Assembly (NCBI GenBank): GCA_018223365.1
Contig: JAGTTP010000001.1
Coordinates: 1,649,910 to 1,713,909, forward strand
From: Clostridiaceae bacterium Marseille-Q4145
Lineage (GTDB): Bacteria > Bacillota > Clostridia > Lachnospirales > Lachnospiraceae
DNA: 64,000 nt
Reading direction: 5' to 3'
Of this stretch, positions 34,266 to 43,439 are shown in pieces. Under the pieces are notes generated by a model. It was not told the origin of the DNA, ran no database searches, and saw only the letters and a list, made by a program, of their open reading frames with translations. The stretch's first letter is position 1; every line of letters starts with the position of its first letter. Position numbers and translations under genes: made by a program.

Positions 34266-35489
34266 ATGAAAAGAATTGAACGGGAAAAAGTCATCAGAAA
34301 TGCATACCGAAGCATCATTCTGGCTTTGACGGCCTGCTGTATTTTTCTTGGAGTAGTGCTGGTTGTCCATGAACTTGCCAGAGAATATGAAGTGGAAAAA
34401 CTGAATCAGAAGCTCAATGCCAAAGGAGTTGTGGAAAATCAGGAAGGACAGTATGTCGGTGTGGAACTGTTCCTCCCGGAGGAAATCTATGTGGCAGAGG
34501 GTGTGACACTGGAGCTTTACAATGCCCAGGTCTCTTCTCTGGGAACAAAGATTGCAAATTATAATGTGAAATGGACCTGTGCGATAGGAAAGAATATGCA
34601 GAGAAAATTCTCCATCACCGGGACCAGTGATCTTGTCGGAGAATATCCTCTGTTTTTCACAATCTTTGATGATAATGGTGCACAGGTAGCGACAGCTTCC
34701 ACCAGGCTGAAAGTGGTAAAAGACTTAAGTGAGGAACAGAAACACTTTTCTCTGCTGACGATTGGTGACAGTTTGTCCTGCAATACTGCTACCTATGAAC
34801 AGTTGAATCTCCGTACAGACAATCAGATTGTCTATATGGGGACCAGAGGTGTAGGCGGTTCCCTGACCGAGGCAAGGCGCGGATTTTCCGCAGCCAATTA
34901 TCTGACGGATGCGCCCTACACCATGGAAGATCCCCATGAGGATGTGCAGCCCTTCTATGATAAAGAAACCGATAGCTTCAGTTGGAGGCATTATAAAGAA
35001 AAGACAGGATTTCATCCGGATGCCATCGAACTGTTCCTGGGTACCAATGGACTGGATGTGGATCCAACGGAAAATGGAGATAACATTGCGGCTATCGTGA
35101 AGAATATCCATGAAGAAGATCCGGATCTGCCCATTTATCTGGTGCACACCATTTATCCTGCGAATCAGGATGGTATTGGTTCCTGGAACAACAAAGGTTA
35201 TGCCCTTTATGGTGACCGCTACAAATATGAGGAAGACCAGAAGGTGTTTCACCTGATGACCTATCTGGAGGATATTCTTGCAGACGAGCCGTATCTGTAT
35301 TTTGTACCTGCATCCATCTGCGTGGACAGTGCCAATAATTTTGATATGACAGAGGAACCGGTGAATCCGTATTCCGATGAAATGCAGGAAGTGCCGACAG
35401 ATGCGGTTCATCCGGGCAGAGCGGCCTATGAGCAGATTGCGGACTGTCTATACAGTGTGATCTGTGGAACAGAATCAGAATGGGAGTAA
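34266..35489 (+). CDS. Membrane-anchored SGNH/GDSL hydrolase
   Basis: A 407-aa type II membrane protein with one N-terminal helix (about 14-36) and an extracellular SGNH-fold esterase domain (about 155-400). Block I is TIGDSLSCNT with the nucleophile Ser. A GTNG segment (LGTNGLDVD) stands where block III GxND is expected. Block V is DAVHPGRAAY with the catalytic Asp and His. The region 40-150 is a beta-rich linker domain. It follows the GT2 gene by 10 nt. Removal or transfer of acetyl groups on the surface glycan is a reasonable guess. Confidence 0.8.
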   Translation: MKRIEREKVIRNAYRSIILALTACCIFLGVVLVVHELAREYEVEKLNQKLNAKGVVENQEGQYVGVELFLPEEIYVAEGVTLELYNAQVSSLGTKIANYNVKWTCAIGKNMQRKFSITGTSDLVGEYPLFFTIFDDNGAQVATASTRLKVVKDLSEEQKHFSLLTIGDSLSCNTATYEQLNLRTDNQIVYMGTRGVGGSLTEARRGFSAANYLTDAPYTMEDPHEDVQPFYDKETDSFSWRHYKEKTGFHPDAIELFLGTNGLDVDPTENGDNIAAIVKNIHEEDPDLPIYLVHTIYPANQDGIGSWNNKGYALYGDRYKYEEDQKVFHLMTYLEDILADEPYLYFVPASICVDSANNFDMTEEPVNPYSDEMQEVPTDAVHPGRAAYEQIADCLYSVICGTESEWE

Positions 35490-35492
35490 ACA

Positions 35493-35882
35493 ATGGTAAA
35501 ATTAATTCAACAGATGATTAAATTTGGTTTTGTGGGAGTTTTATGTTTCTTTATTGATTATGGAATCATGGTCTTCCTGACGGAAGTGTTTGGAATCAAT
35601 TATATGGTTTCCAGTACGGTTTCCTTTTCCGTATCCGTAACCGTCAACTACATCTTAAGTGTGGCCTTTGTTTTTGAAACTGACAAAGATAAAAATAAGA
35701 TAAAAGAATTTATTGTGTTTGTTTTGCTGAGTATTGTAGGTCTTGGCGTCAACGAGCTCTGCATGTGGCTGGGAACAGATCTCATGGGCATCCATTATAT
35801 GATTACCAAGATCGGTGCGACGGCCATCGTAATGGTTTACAATTTTGTGACCAGAAAGATGTTTATTGAAAAGAAAAATTAA
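35493..35882 (+). CDS. GtrA-like membrane protein
   Basis: A 129-aa protein with four membrane helices, GtrA/DPMS family (IKFGFVGVLCFFIDYGIMVFL at the start, FVFETDK and YNFVTRKMFI near the end). GtrA proteins help translocate undecaprenyl-phosphate-linked monosaccharides used by GT39/GtrC-type enzymes. A GT39-like gene at 22.6 kb would be a functional partner. It starts 3 nt after the SGNH gene and ends the operon before a strong terminator. Confidence 0.9.
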   Translation: MVKLIQQMIKFGFVGVLCFFIDYGIMVFLTEVFGINYMVSSTVSFSVSVTVNYILSVAFVFETDKDKNKIKEFIVFVLLSIVGLGVNELCMWLGTDLMGIHYMITKIGATAIVMVYNFVTRKMFIEKKN

Positions 35883-35891
35883 AAAGAATAC

Positions 35892-35933
35892 AAAAACGGC
35901 TGTGCCACCTCGATGCTGGCGCAGCCGTTTTTT
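35892..35933. terminator. Bidirectional terminator between convergent genes
   Basis: AAACGGCTG and CAGCCGTTT pair, continued by GCCA/TGGC, around a 9-nt loop, with A/T runs on both sides. It separates the GtrA gene from the minus-strand phosphoesterase. Confidence 0.9.
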
Positions 35934-35947
35934 GTAGTGCCGGAAAG

Positions 35948-37303
35948 TTATCCGACACTCTTATCAATTTCATAGGTATCAATGATTTCCCAGGTCTCTG
36001 CATCATAAGTCGTGAAAGTCAGGGAGTCAGGAGAAACCTGCACACCAGTCACCTGGGGGCTTTTCTGCTTTTCGTTGACAGCCGCTTCGTCCTGGGCAGA
36101 AGGTCTGTGATAAAGACTTCCGCTGGAAGAGCCAAGGGTCAGATATAGGGTGCCCTCCGGATCAACAGCAGGACTTTCGTAATCCTGCCAGGTTCCGTCT
36201 CCATTGATAAAATAACTTCTCATATAGCAGTGATTATGTCCGCAAAGCACAGCATCGATATCATAGTCATCTGCAAATTTCAGAAAATAGGGACGCATCT
36301 CCTGGCCTTTTTCCATATATTCCTCATAAGAATTATAGGGAGAATAGTGGGAAAAGACCAGCTTCCAGCGGACTTCCGGGTTGGCTTCGCAGGCAGCCGC
36401 GATAAATTCTTCATGGTCACTCCATTTGTTTTCGTCCATTACGTTCAGCACCATGAAAAGAGCATTTCCGCGCACAAACCAGTAATCTCCGTCACCTTCG
36501 TCATCACAGGTACCGATGTCTGACTGATTCGGAAGAGTGAAATGCTCGGAATACTCCGGACCGCCCATATCGTGGTTCCCCTTTACCGGAGCCAGGGAAA
36601 GACTGTAGAGAGCCGCCTGGTTTAAGAAGGCATCATACTGTTCTGTGTCATTGTAATCGTTGACCTGATCTCCCAGAGAGAGCAGAAAACTGGAATCCGG
36701 GAAATGGTATTTGATCTTATTCAGTACTTTCTTGAAAGTAGTTTTCTGGTTGTCCAGTTCATCCACTGGCTTTCCAAGCTGGGGATCTCCGATGGCGGTA
36801 AAACGGAAGGTATCGGAGAATGTCGGAGTGGTGTAGGAGTAGACCGGAGAATATCCTTCTTCATTTCCTACTTTATAAATATACTCTGTTTCCGGTGAAA
36901 GACCGCTTACCGCAGCGCAGTTTACATAATATCCGGAAGTGATCTCCGAAGCAGTGGGATCTGATGCCGGAAAGGACTGGGCATTTGCAAAGTCCGTGTC
37001 ATCGGCAGTGGTAAGAAGTATCTCACCCGGGGTCTCTGAAGGAGAGTACCAGGTCATATTTACATCAGATTCCGTTGCTCCCACAGTAACGGAAAGATAT
37101 CGGATCGGTGTGGATGTGATCAAGGTGGCAGAGTAGGAAGGTGCAGTGCTCCAGGTTTCCTCACCGGGGGCCGGAGGGGTTACTTCTTCCTGGACAGTTT
37201 CCTCTGTGGCCGGCTGTTCTGTATTTTCTGAATCTGCTTTACCGCAGCCTGCCGCTGTAATCATCAGCAAGGCTGCAAGAAGCAATACTCTTTTTTTCAT
37301 CAT
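35948..37303 (-). CDS. Metallophosphoesterase lipoprotein (purple acid phosphatase-like)
   Basis: A 451-aa exported lipoprotein. The signal peptide ends in the lipobox ITAAGC with Cys20. An acidic/Pro linker follows, then a fibronectin-like N-terminal domain of purple acid phosphatases (about 65-170) and a calcineurin-type phosphoesterase domain (about 175-400). Metal-ligand motifs are GDPQLGK, GDQVND, KGNHDMGG and CGHNHCY, complete in order. The ATG at 37303 is one of two adjacent Met codons. It is transcribed away from the CotH module, with a shared intergenic region. It may release phosphate from external phosphomonoesters. Confidence 0.9.
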   Translation of the reverse strand: MMKKRVLLLAALLMITAAGCGKADSENTEQPATEETVQEEVTPPAPGEETWSTAPSYSATLITSTPIRYLSVTVGATESDVNMTWYSPSETPGEILLTTADDTDFANAQSFPASDPTASEITSGYYVNCAAVSGLSPETEYIYKVGNEEGYSPVYSYTTPTFSDTFRFTAIGDPQLGKPVDELDNQKTTFKKVLNKIKYHFPDSSFLLSLGDQVNDYNDTEQYDAFLNQAALYSLSLAPVKGNHDMGGPEYSEHFTLPNQSDIGTCDDEGDGDYWFVRGNALFMVLNVMDENKWSDHEEFIAAACEANPEVRWKLVFSHYSPYNSYEEYMEKGQEMRPYFLKFADDYDIDAVLCGHNHCYMRSYFINGDGTWQDYESPAVDPEGTLYLTLGSSSGSLYHRPSAQDEAAVNEKQKSPQVTGVQVSPDSLTFTTYDAETWEIIDTYEIDKSVG

Positions 37304-37550
37304 TGCAGGGTCTCCTTAATAGTTACTTAATATATTGAGTTTACCATAACACAGATTACCCGGAAAAGTAAAGGGATACGGACTTGCGGAAAAGTGAACA
37401 ATTTCTTAATTTCTGTAACGCTTCGACCGTGAAACCGTGATTTGCCTTTGTAAAAGAAAAGTAAAGTTGCGTATCTTCTTCAAAGCTGATATAATAAACT
37501 CTAAATAAAGTTGCGAAAAGATTTCGTATAAAATAGACAGGAGAGACAGA
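37304..37550. promoter_or_regulatory. Divergent promoter region; cotH promoter
   Basis: For the plus strand, TTGCGT (37467-37472) and a perfect TATAAT (37490-37495) lie 17 nt apart, about 55 nt before the GTG of the CotH gene. For the minus strand, TATGGT with an upstream TTTACT is a weaker candidate for the phosphoesterase gene. The rest (37380-37460) is A/T-rich with nothing recognised. Confidence 0.65.
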
Positions 37551-39179
37551 GTGGTAAAAAAGATGGCGCTGCTTTTCAGCGTACTGCTATTCATTGGCTC
37601 CCTCTTTTTTTTCGTGTATGAATCTGAACATGCCGAAATTCAGGACACTTATGAGAGCGGTGCTCTGAAAGGTGAGGTTCATGAAGCGCGTAAGCTGCAG
37701 AAACGCCTGGCGAAGACTCTTGACGGAACTTCCGTACAGCTGTGTTTTAAAGGCGAACTGTTGGCATGTGACAGGGAAAGTCTGACATTTTATCTTCCGG
37801 TAGATATGGAAACGGATGCATGGGAAGCAGGAACCTTTGCCGACCAGAGTGGGGAATTTGGAATCCTTCCATTGGAAGATTATACGCGTCTTGAAAAAAA
37901 GGAGACGGTTTCATCCGGTTATGCAGTGCCGTTTCTGGCATGGAATGAAAAGGAAGGAACCTGTACGACAATCTATGTGGTATTCACCGGTCTGCCGGTG
38001 GTACGTATGGAGACAGATGCGAGCCTTGATGTGGATACGGTATTTGCCGGAAGCGTCGAGTTCTATGAAAACTGTGGAAAGGAAGACTGGACACTCAAAT
38101 CAGTTTTTCAGGCACACGAGAGAGGTCAGACGACCAGAGCTTACCCGAAGAAGGGTTACCGGGTGGATCTGATCTCTGTCACATCCACAGGTGTAATCAA
38201 TAAAAACAAAGAAAAGGTTCTGGGAATGAGGAAGTCCGATTCCTGGATCTTTTATGCCATATACAGTGACGGCACGAAAGTGCGGGATCAGTTCAACACC
38301 CGGATCTGGGACAGGCTTGGAGCATGGGATACACCTTATGACACCCGGTTTGGCACCAGCATGAAATATGTGGAGTTGGTGGTGAACGGAGAGTACAGAG
38401 GTCTTTACGGGATCTTTGAACCGGTAGACAGCATGCAGCTGGAAATTTCAGATCAGGAATATCTCTATAAGAGGACTTACGGAAGAGAACTTCTGGCGGA
38501 GACCATGGATTCTGTTGCTCCGTCTGAATACCTGACAGTTCTCGGAATGGAACTGAAAGGACGAAATGGTCAGGGAAATGGAGAGGACTGGAAATGTTTC
38601 CGGACATTTGTGGAAATGTGCCAGTCTGACGATGAAACGTTTCGGGCAGAAGCGGAAAAGCTGCTTAATATGGACAACGTTGCAGACATCTGGCTGTATC
38701 TGCAGATGATGTATGCAGAAGACAATATTTATAAAAACATGTTCTTTGCTTTCAAAAAGGAATCCGACGGTTACCGGATGTATCTGGTGCCATGGGATAC
38801 AGACCTGACCTGGGGAAATACCTATGTGGATGATGGGGAACAACTGTATGTGCAGTGGTCGCCGGAACATGTGCAGGATTATCTGGAATGGCCGTTTCTG
38901 GATCGGCTTTTAAAACTGGATGTGGGAAATATCCGGGAAAAAGTGGCAGCCAGATGGCAGAAACTCCGACAGGATGAGCTGTCAGATGAAAATCTTAAGA
39001 ATATGCTGGATGACTGCATTCATGAGGTACAGGATTCTGGTGCATTTGCGAGAGACGCAGCACGTTGGCCGGACAGCCGGCATGACGGTGATTATGAGGG
39101 CATGCAGTCTTATATGAAGGAACGGCTTGCTTATCTTGATAAAAATTTTAAAAATATGGATGAATGGATACAGGATTGA
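37551..39179 (+). CDS. CotH kinase-like protein
   Basis: A 542-aa membrane-anchored protein with one N-terminal helix (about 4-23) and a CotH domain (about 135-500). Typical segments are KKGYRVDL, VELVVNGEYRGLYGIFEPVD, and the catalytic region EDNIYKNMFFAFKKESDGYR followed by LVPWDTDLTWGN, where Asp residues bind metal in CotH. CotH of Bacillus is a spore-coat protein kinase; homologues in other bacteria are surface proteins. The GTG start at 37551 follows AGGAGAG. The next two genes are the VTC-like and DUF4956 proteins, a recurrent group. The target of phosphorylation is unknown. Confidence 0.88.
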   Translation: MVKKMALLFSVLLFIGSLFFFVYESEHAEIQDTYESGALKGEVHEARKLQKRLAKTLDGTSVQLCFKGELLACDRESLTFYLPVDMETDAWEAGTFADQSGEFGILPLEDYTRLEKKETVSSGYAVPFLAWNEKEGTCTTIYVVFTGLPVVRMETDASLDVDTVFAGSVEFYENCGKEDWTLKSVFQAHERGQTTRAYPKKGYRVDLISVTSTGVINKNKEKVLGMRKSDSWIFYAIYSDGTKVRDQFNTRIWDRLGAWDTPYDTRFGTSMKYVELVVNGEYRGLYGIFEPVDSMQLEISDQEYLYKRTYGRELLAETMDSVAPSEYLTVLGMELKGRNGQGNGEDWKCFRTFVEMCQSDDETFRAEAEKLLNMDNVADIWLYLQMMYAEDNIYKNMFFAFKKESDGYRMYLVPWDTDLTWGNTYVDDGEQLYVQWSPEHVQDYLEWPFLDRLLKLDVGNIREKVAARWQKLRQDELSDENLKNMLDDCIHEVQDSGAFARDAARWPDSRHDGDYEGMQSYMKERLAYLDKNFKNMDEWIQD

Positions 39180-39213
39180 AACAATAATAAGTAAAAGAAA
39201 TGAGAGTGAAATC

Positions 39214-39930
39214 ATGGAACCAAAAGTATTTGATCCGTCTTTGATGGAGAACAGGTTTCGTCATGAGTTCAAGTATATCTGCTCCTACGGTCAGCTGCGA
39301 AATCTGCAGTGCCGGCTGTCAGGACTGATTCCGCTGGATCCTCATGCGGGGGTGGATGGCATTTATAACATCCGAAGCCTGTATTTTGATGACTACTATG
39401 ACCGCTGTTTTATGGAAAACGAAGCGGGAACTGACCCAAGAGAAAAATTCCGAATCCGCATCTACAATCACAGTGCAGAACGGATTTCACTGGAACTGAA
39501 ACGGAAGGTCAGGGGAAAGACACAGAAACTATCCTGCCCCCTTACCGAGGAACAGTGCAGAACTCTGATGGCAGGGGAAACTCCGGAGGTTACCCCAGAT
39601 ACACCGGCGCTTCTAAACAAACTGATACTTCTTATGAAAACTTCATTGATGAGACCCAAAGTAATTGTGGAGTATGATCGTGTGCCCTATATTTATCCGC
39701 TGGGAAATGTCCGTATAACACTGGATGAGGATATCCGCGGTTCCAGCAGGGTGGATTTGTTTTTGGAGGACCAGATTCCTCTCAGACTGATTATGCCGGC
39801 AGGACAGCATATTCTGGAAGTCAAGTATGACGAATATCTTCCGGATTTCATTTATCAGACGGCGCAGCTTGACAACCTGCGGACAACTGCATTTTCAAAG
39901 TATTATTTATGCAGAAAATATAACCTGTAA
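39214..39930 (+). CDS. VTC-domain (polyphosphate polymerase-like) protein
   Basis: A 238-aa cytoplasmic protein with a full-length VTC (CYTH/TTM-like tunnel) domain. Residues expected to line the tunnel are present: R16-H-E18-F-K20, R54 in IRSLYFD, R80 and R82 in KFRIRIY, E94-L-K96-R-K98, KVIVEYDRVPY, VRITLDEDIR and the terminal ILEVKYDEYLP. In yeast Vtc4 this domain makes polyphosphate from ATP. The ATG at 39214 fits the family N-terminus; upstream codons extending to 39127 overlap cotH and look non-conserved. Conserved basic residues suggest an active enzyme, but the bacterial activity is not established. Confidence 0.9.
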   Translation: MEPKVFDPSLMENRFRHEFKYICSYGQLRNLQCRLSGLIPLDPHAGVDGIYNIRSLYFDDYYDRCFMENEAGTDPREKFRIRIYNHSAERISLELKRKVRGKTQKLSCPLTEEQCRTLMAGETPEVTPDTPALLNKLILLMKTSLMRPKVIVEYDRVPYIYPLGNVRITLDEDIRGSSRVDLFLEDQIPLRLIMPAGQHILEVKYDEYLPDFIYQTAQLDNLRTTAFSKYYLCRKYNL

Positions 39931-39966
39931 AAAATAAAGAAATGTAAGAAAAGGAGATTACATAAG

Positions 39967-40641
39967 ATGGGATTCAAAGACGTATTTAAAAAATCATTTC
40001 TCGAGGGATTTACGAGCATGGACATTACCACCGCAAAGATTGTGGCAACTCTGTTCGTGTCTGCACTTCTGGCACTGTATGTGTTCGCAATTTACCGACT
40101 GGTAACGAGAAAAGTATTCTATTCTAAAAATTTTAATATTTCGCTGGCAGCCATGTCTATTATCACCGCAGCCATTATTCTGGCCATGCAGTCCAACCTG
40201 GTTATTTCCCTTGGTATGGTCGGCGCTCTTTCTATCGTGCGTTTCCGTACCGCTATCAAAGATCCGATGGATCTGGTATTTATGTTCTGGTCTATCAGTA
40301 TTGGAATTATTTGCGGTGCAGGTCTCTATGAAGTAGCGCTGGTTACCTCTGTGGCTGTTACTGTATTTATCCTGGTTCTGGATATGATTCCGGTAAGCAA
40401 AGCACCGATGATGCTGGTCATCAACAGCTCTCAGATGGACGGTGAGCAGCAGATCCTTGATATTGTAGGAAAATATAGCAAATCCTATAAAGTAAAATCC
40501 AGAAACCTGTCCAAAGGCCGTCTGGATATGGTAGTAGAGCTTCGGGTCAAAGATGAGAGTGCACTGGTATCTGAAGTGGCAGCTTTAGAAGGAATGATCG
40601 GGGCATCCCTGATTGCACATGATGGTGAGGTTACCTTTTAA
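39967..40641 (+). CDS. DUF4956 membrane protein
   Basis: A 224-aa protein. The N-terminal part has about four membrane helices (20-43, 58-78, 82-102, 106-135), including the striking MVGALSIVRFRTAIKDPMD segment typical of DUF4956. The C-terminal cytoplasmic portion (about 150-224) has the beta-alpha-beta look of an ACT/ferredoxin-like fold, as in MgtC-type proteins. It follows the VTC gene by 36 nt and precedes a GT2 gene by 3 nt. Function is unknown; membrane sensing or transport coupled to the VTC enzyme would fit. Confidence 0.88.
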   Translation: MGFKDVFKKSFLEGFTSMDITTAKIVATLFVSALLALYVFAIYRLVTRKVFYSKNFNISLAAMSIITAAIILAMQSNLVISLGMVGALSIVRFRTAIKDPMDLVFMFWSISIGIICGAGLYEVALVTSVAVTVFILVLDMIPVSKAPMMLVINSSQMDGEQQILDIVGKYSKSYKVKSRNLSKGRLDMVVELRVKDESALVSEVAALEGMIGASLIAHDGEVTF

Positions 40642-40644
40642 TAT

Positions 40645-42423
40645 ATGAAAGCAGATTATGCGAAACGTGGTTATCACTATGTGAAGAACTACGGACTTTC
40701 TAAATTATATCTGAAAGCAAAAGAACGTCTGGAACGGGATATTCTGGAACGGGATTATCAACAGTGGATGATTTCTGAGCGGCCTGCTGACAGCGAAAAG
40801 GAGCTGCAGCGGGAGCATCATTTTGCATATGCACCAAGGATCAGTGTGGTAGTTCCGGTTTACAAAACGCCGGAGACTTTCCTGCGTGAGATGGTGGATT
40901 CCGTACTGAACCAGACCTATGGAAATGTGGAGCTTTGCCTGGCAGACGGAAGTGAGGAAGACCATGGACCACAGAAGATTCTGGAAGCGTATGCAGCGCA
41001 GGATCCCCGGATCCGCTATGAAAAGCTTCCAAAGAATCTTGGTATTGCGGGAAATACCAATGCGGCATTGGATCTTGCCACAGGAGAGTATGTGGCGCTT
41101 CTGGATCATGATGATTTTCTGGAAGAACATGCACTGTTTGAGTTGGTCAAATGGCTGCAGACCCATCCGGAAGCAGATATGATCTACACGGATGAAGATA
41201 AGGTAAGCTTCGACTCTGCTACCTTTTTCCAGCCCCATTTTAAACCGGATTTTAACCCGGATCTTTTACGTACCAACAATTATATTTGCCATTTCCTGAT
41301 GGTAAAACGGACATTGATGGAGCAGGCGGGCAAATACCGGGAGTCTTTTGACGGGGCGCAGGATTATGATTTTATTCTCCGATGCAGTGAACTGGCACAG
41401 GAGATTGACCATATTCCACGGGTACTCTATCACTGGAGATGTCATCCGACTTCTACGGCAGGAAACCCGGAGAGTAAGATGTATGCATATGAGGCAGGAA
41501 GACGTGCGCTGGAAGAACATCTGAAGCGGACTAGTATGAGGGCTGCCGTACAGTGCATGGATAATCCGGGATTCTACAGAGTCTGCTATATGCCTGCAGA
41601 GACGCCAAAAGTCACTATTGTACTTCTCAATGTGCGGGATGCAGGCACGTTAAAGCGCCTTGCAAGGATGACTTCCAGGCAGGCTGGTTACTCGAATTAT
41701 GAAATCCTGGTGCTTTTAGAGAATCCGAAGAAAAACAAAATAATTCTGAATTTTATAAAAGAACATAGACAAACACCCATAAAAGTAGTATATTGTAATA
41801 GCGCTTGTAATAAATTTGTAACATTTTCCAGCCTGGCAGAGAAAATGGACAGTGATTATCTGTTATTCCTGGATGGAAGAACAGGCAATATTACGCGTGG
41901 TTTTATGGATTTGTTTCTGGGAAGCGCACAGCGGGCAGATATTGGCGCCGTGGGTGGACGTGTGTATGATGACAGGCGAAGACTTTGGTATGGAATCAAA
42001 GTGCTGGGTCTGAAAGGAACTGTCGGAGATGCTTTTGAAGGTCTGAAGGCGGGATATACAGGATATTTCCATAAAGCAATTTTGCAGCAAAACTGTCATG
42101 CAGTTTCAGGAAAAGCCATGATGCTCAGAAGAGAACTGTTTTTGAAGGCAGGCGGCTTTTCAGAAGATGTGGAAGATCGCATGAAGGATGTGGATCTGTG
42201 CCTGAAGCTGGAAAAGCTGGGTTACAGAAATGTTTACGAGCCGGGAATTGCTGTGATTCTTCAGGACCATCAGAGAGGAAGAAAGCAGGGCGCAAGACCG
42301 GCTGCTCAGTTTGCAAAGAAGTGGAAAAGTCTGCTTCAGATGCCGGACAGATTTTACAACAGCAATCTGTCACTGGACAATACGGATTTCAGAATCCGTG
42401 ATTATCACCGGAAAGAGGATTGA
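40645..42423 (+). CDS. Two-domain GT2 glycosyltransferase with degenerate second domain
   Basis: A 592-aa relative of the enzyme at 32.4 kb. Domain one (about 68-310) is intact: ISVVVPVYKTPETFLREMVDS, LLDHDDF and YTDEDKVSFDS. Domain two (about 325-580) keeps VTIVLLN at its start and MKDVDLCLKLEKLGYRN, but the metal-binding motif expected as NNDTE reads FLDGRTGN, so it has probably lost catalysis. One active GT domain plus a structural one is the best reading. It is placed after DUF4956 and ahead of a single-domain GT2 gene, with a 3-nt gap each side. Confidence 0.88.
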   Translation: MKADYAKRGYHYVKNYGLSKLYLKAKERLERDILERDYQQWMISERPADSEKELQREHHFAYAPRISVVVPVYKTPETFLREMVDSVLNQTYGNVELCLADGSEEDHGPQKILEAYAAQDPRIRYEKLPKNLGIAGNTNAALDLATGEYVALLDHDDFLEEHALFELVKWLQTHPEADMIYTDEDKVSFDSATFFQPHFKPDFNPDLLRTNNYICHFLMVKRTLMEQAGKYRESFDGAQDYDFILRCSELAQEIDHIPRVLYHWRCHPTSTAGNPESKMYAYEAGRRALEEHLKRTSMRAAVQCMDNPGFYRVCYMPAETPKVTIVLLNVRDAGTLKRLARMTSRQAGYSNYEILVLLENPKKNKIILNFIKEHRQTPIKVVYCNSACNKFVTFSSLAEKMDSDYLLFLDGRTGNITRGFMDLFLGSAQRADIGAVGGRVYDDRRRLWYGIKVLGLKGTVGDAFEGLKAGYTGYFHKAILQQNCHAVSGKAMMLRRELFLKAGGFSEDVEDRMKDVDLCLKLEKLGYRNVYEPGIAVILQDHQRGRKQGARPAAQFAKKWKSLLQMPDRFYNSNLSLDNTDFRIRDYHRKED

Positions 42424-42426
42424 CAG

Positions 42427-43383
42427 ATGCCGGATGTGAGTATCGTAATTCCTAATTATAATGGGATATCGTATCTGGAAGGATGTCTGAAATCCATACA
42501 GGAGCAGAAGAACATTCATCCGGAAGTAATGGTGGTGGATAATGGTTCCACTGATGGAAGCCAGGACTATATCAAAAAAGAATTTCCTTTCTGCAAGTTG
42601 ATTTGTCTGGATCAGAACTATGGATTTTGCCGGGCGGTCAATGAAGGATTTCAGGCTGCAGAGAGTGAATATGTCATACTTTTGAATAATGATACGGAAG
42701 TAAAGCCGGATTTTTCAAGAAAGCTATTGGATGCCATTTGTGCAGACCAGAGGAGATTTTCCTGCCAGGCCTGCATGCTCCAGTATCAGAATCCGGAGCT
42801 TACGGATGATGCGGGAGATTTTTTCTGTGGGCTGGGCTGGGCATTTGCCAGAGGAAAGGGAAAACCGGCATCGGAGTATCAGAAGAGTGGCAGGATCTTT
42901 TCATCCTGCGCAGGTGCCGCGATTTACCGGAAAAGCCTGGTATTGAAGCTGGGCGGGTTTGACGAGGCGCATTTTGCTTACCTGGAAGATCTGGATATTT
43001 CTTACAGGGCAAAGCTTGCCGGTTATGTGAACTGGTATGAGCCGAGGGCCCGGGTTCTCCATGTGGGGAGTGGGACCAGCGGGTCAAGATACAATCATTT
43101 TAAAGTAATACATGCAGCGGGAAATAATGTATATCTTCTATACAAAAATATGCCGCTGCTTCAGCTTGTTGTGAATGCTCCGCTTTTATTGGCGGGTTTT
43201 CTGATAAAGTATCTTTTTTTCGTGAAAAAAGGTCTGGGCAGGGATTACCGGGAAGGTTTCGTAAGAGGCATCCGGCTGTGCAGAGCGAATCCGGGGCGAA
43301 GAGTTGTCTTTGGAGCCAGACATATTTCCATATGTTTTGGCATTCAACTAGAGTTATGGAGAAATATTTTCCGTCTGGTGTAG
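42427..43383 (+). CDS. GT2 glycosyltransferase (rhamnosyltransferase-like)
   Basis: A 318-aa single-domain GT-A enzyme. It starts VSIVIPNYNGISYLEGCLKS, carries VVDNGSTDGS and the catalytic-site ILLNNDTEVKP, and the acceptor motif GGFDEAHFAYLEDLDISYRAKLAG fits bacterial rhamnosyl- and similar transferases. A hydrophobic stretch (about 240-262) probably attaches it to the membrane. It begins 3 nt after the previous GT gene. Confidence 0.92.
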   Translation: MPDVSIVIPNYNGISYLEGCLKSIQEQKNIHPEVMVVDNGSTDGSQDYIKKEFPFCKLICLDQNYGFCRAVNEGFQAAESEYVILLNNDTEVKPDFSRKLLDAICADQRRFSCQACMLQYQNPELTDDAGDFFCGLGWAFARGKGKPASEYQKSGRIFSSCAGAAIYRKSLVLKLGGFDEAHFAYLEDLDISYRAKLAGYVNWYEPRARVLHVGSGTSGSRYNHFKVIHAAGNNVYLLYKNMPLLQLVVNAPLLLAGFLIKYLFFVKKGLGRDYREGFVRGIRLCRANPGRRVVFGARHISICFGIQLELWRNIFRLV

Positions 43384-43439
43384 GGAAACATCTGTAAGAG
43401 TTTCGGATAGAGCGAAGGGGGAAACATAGGTGAGAGTTT

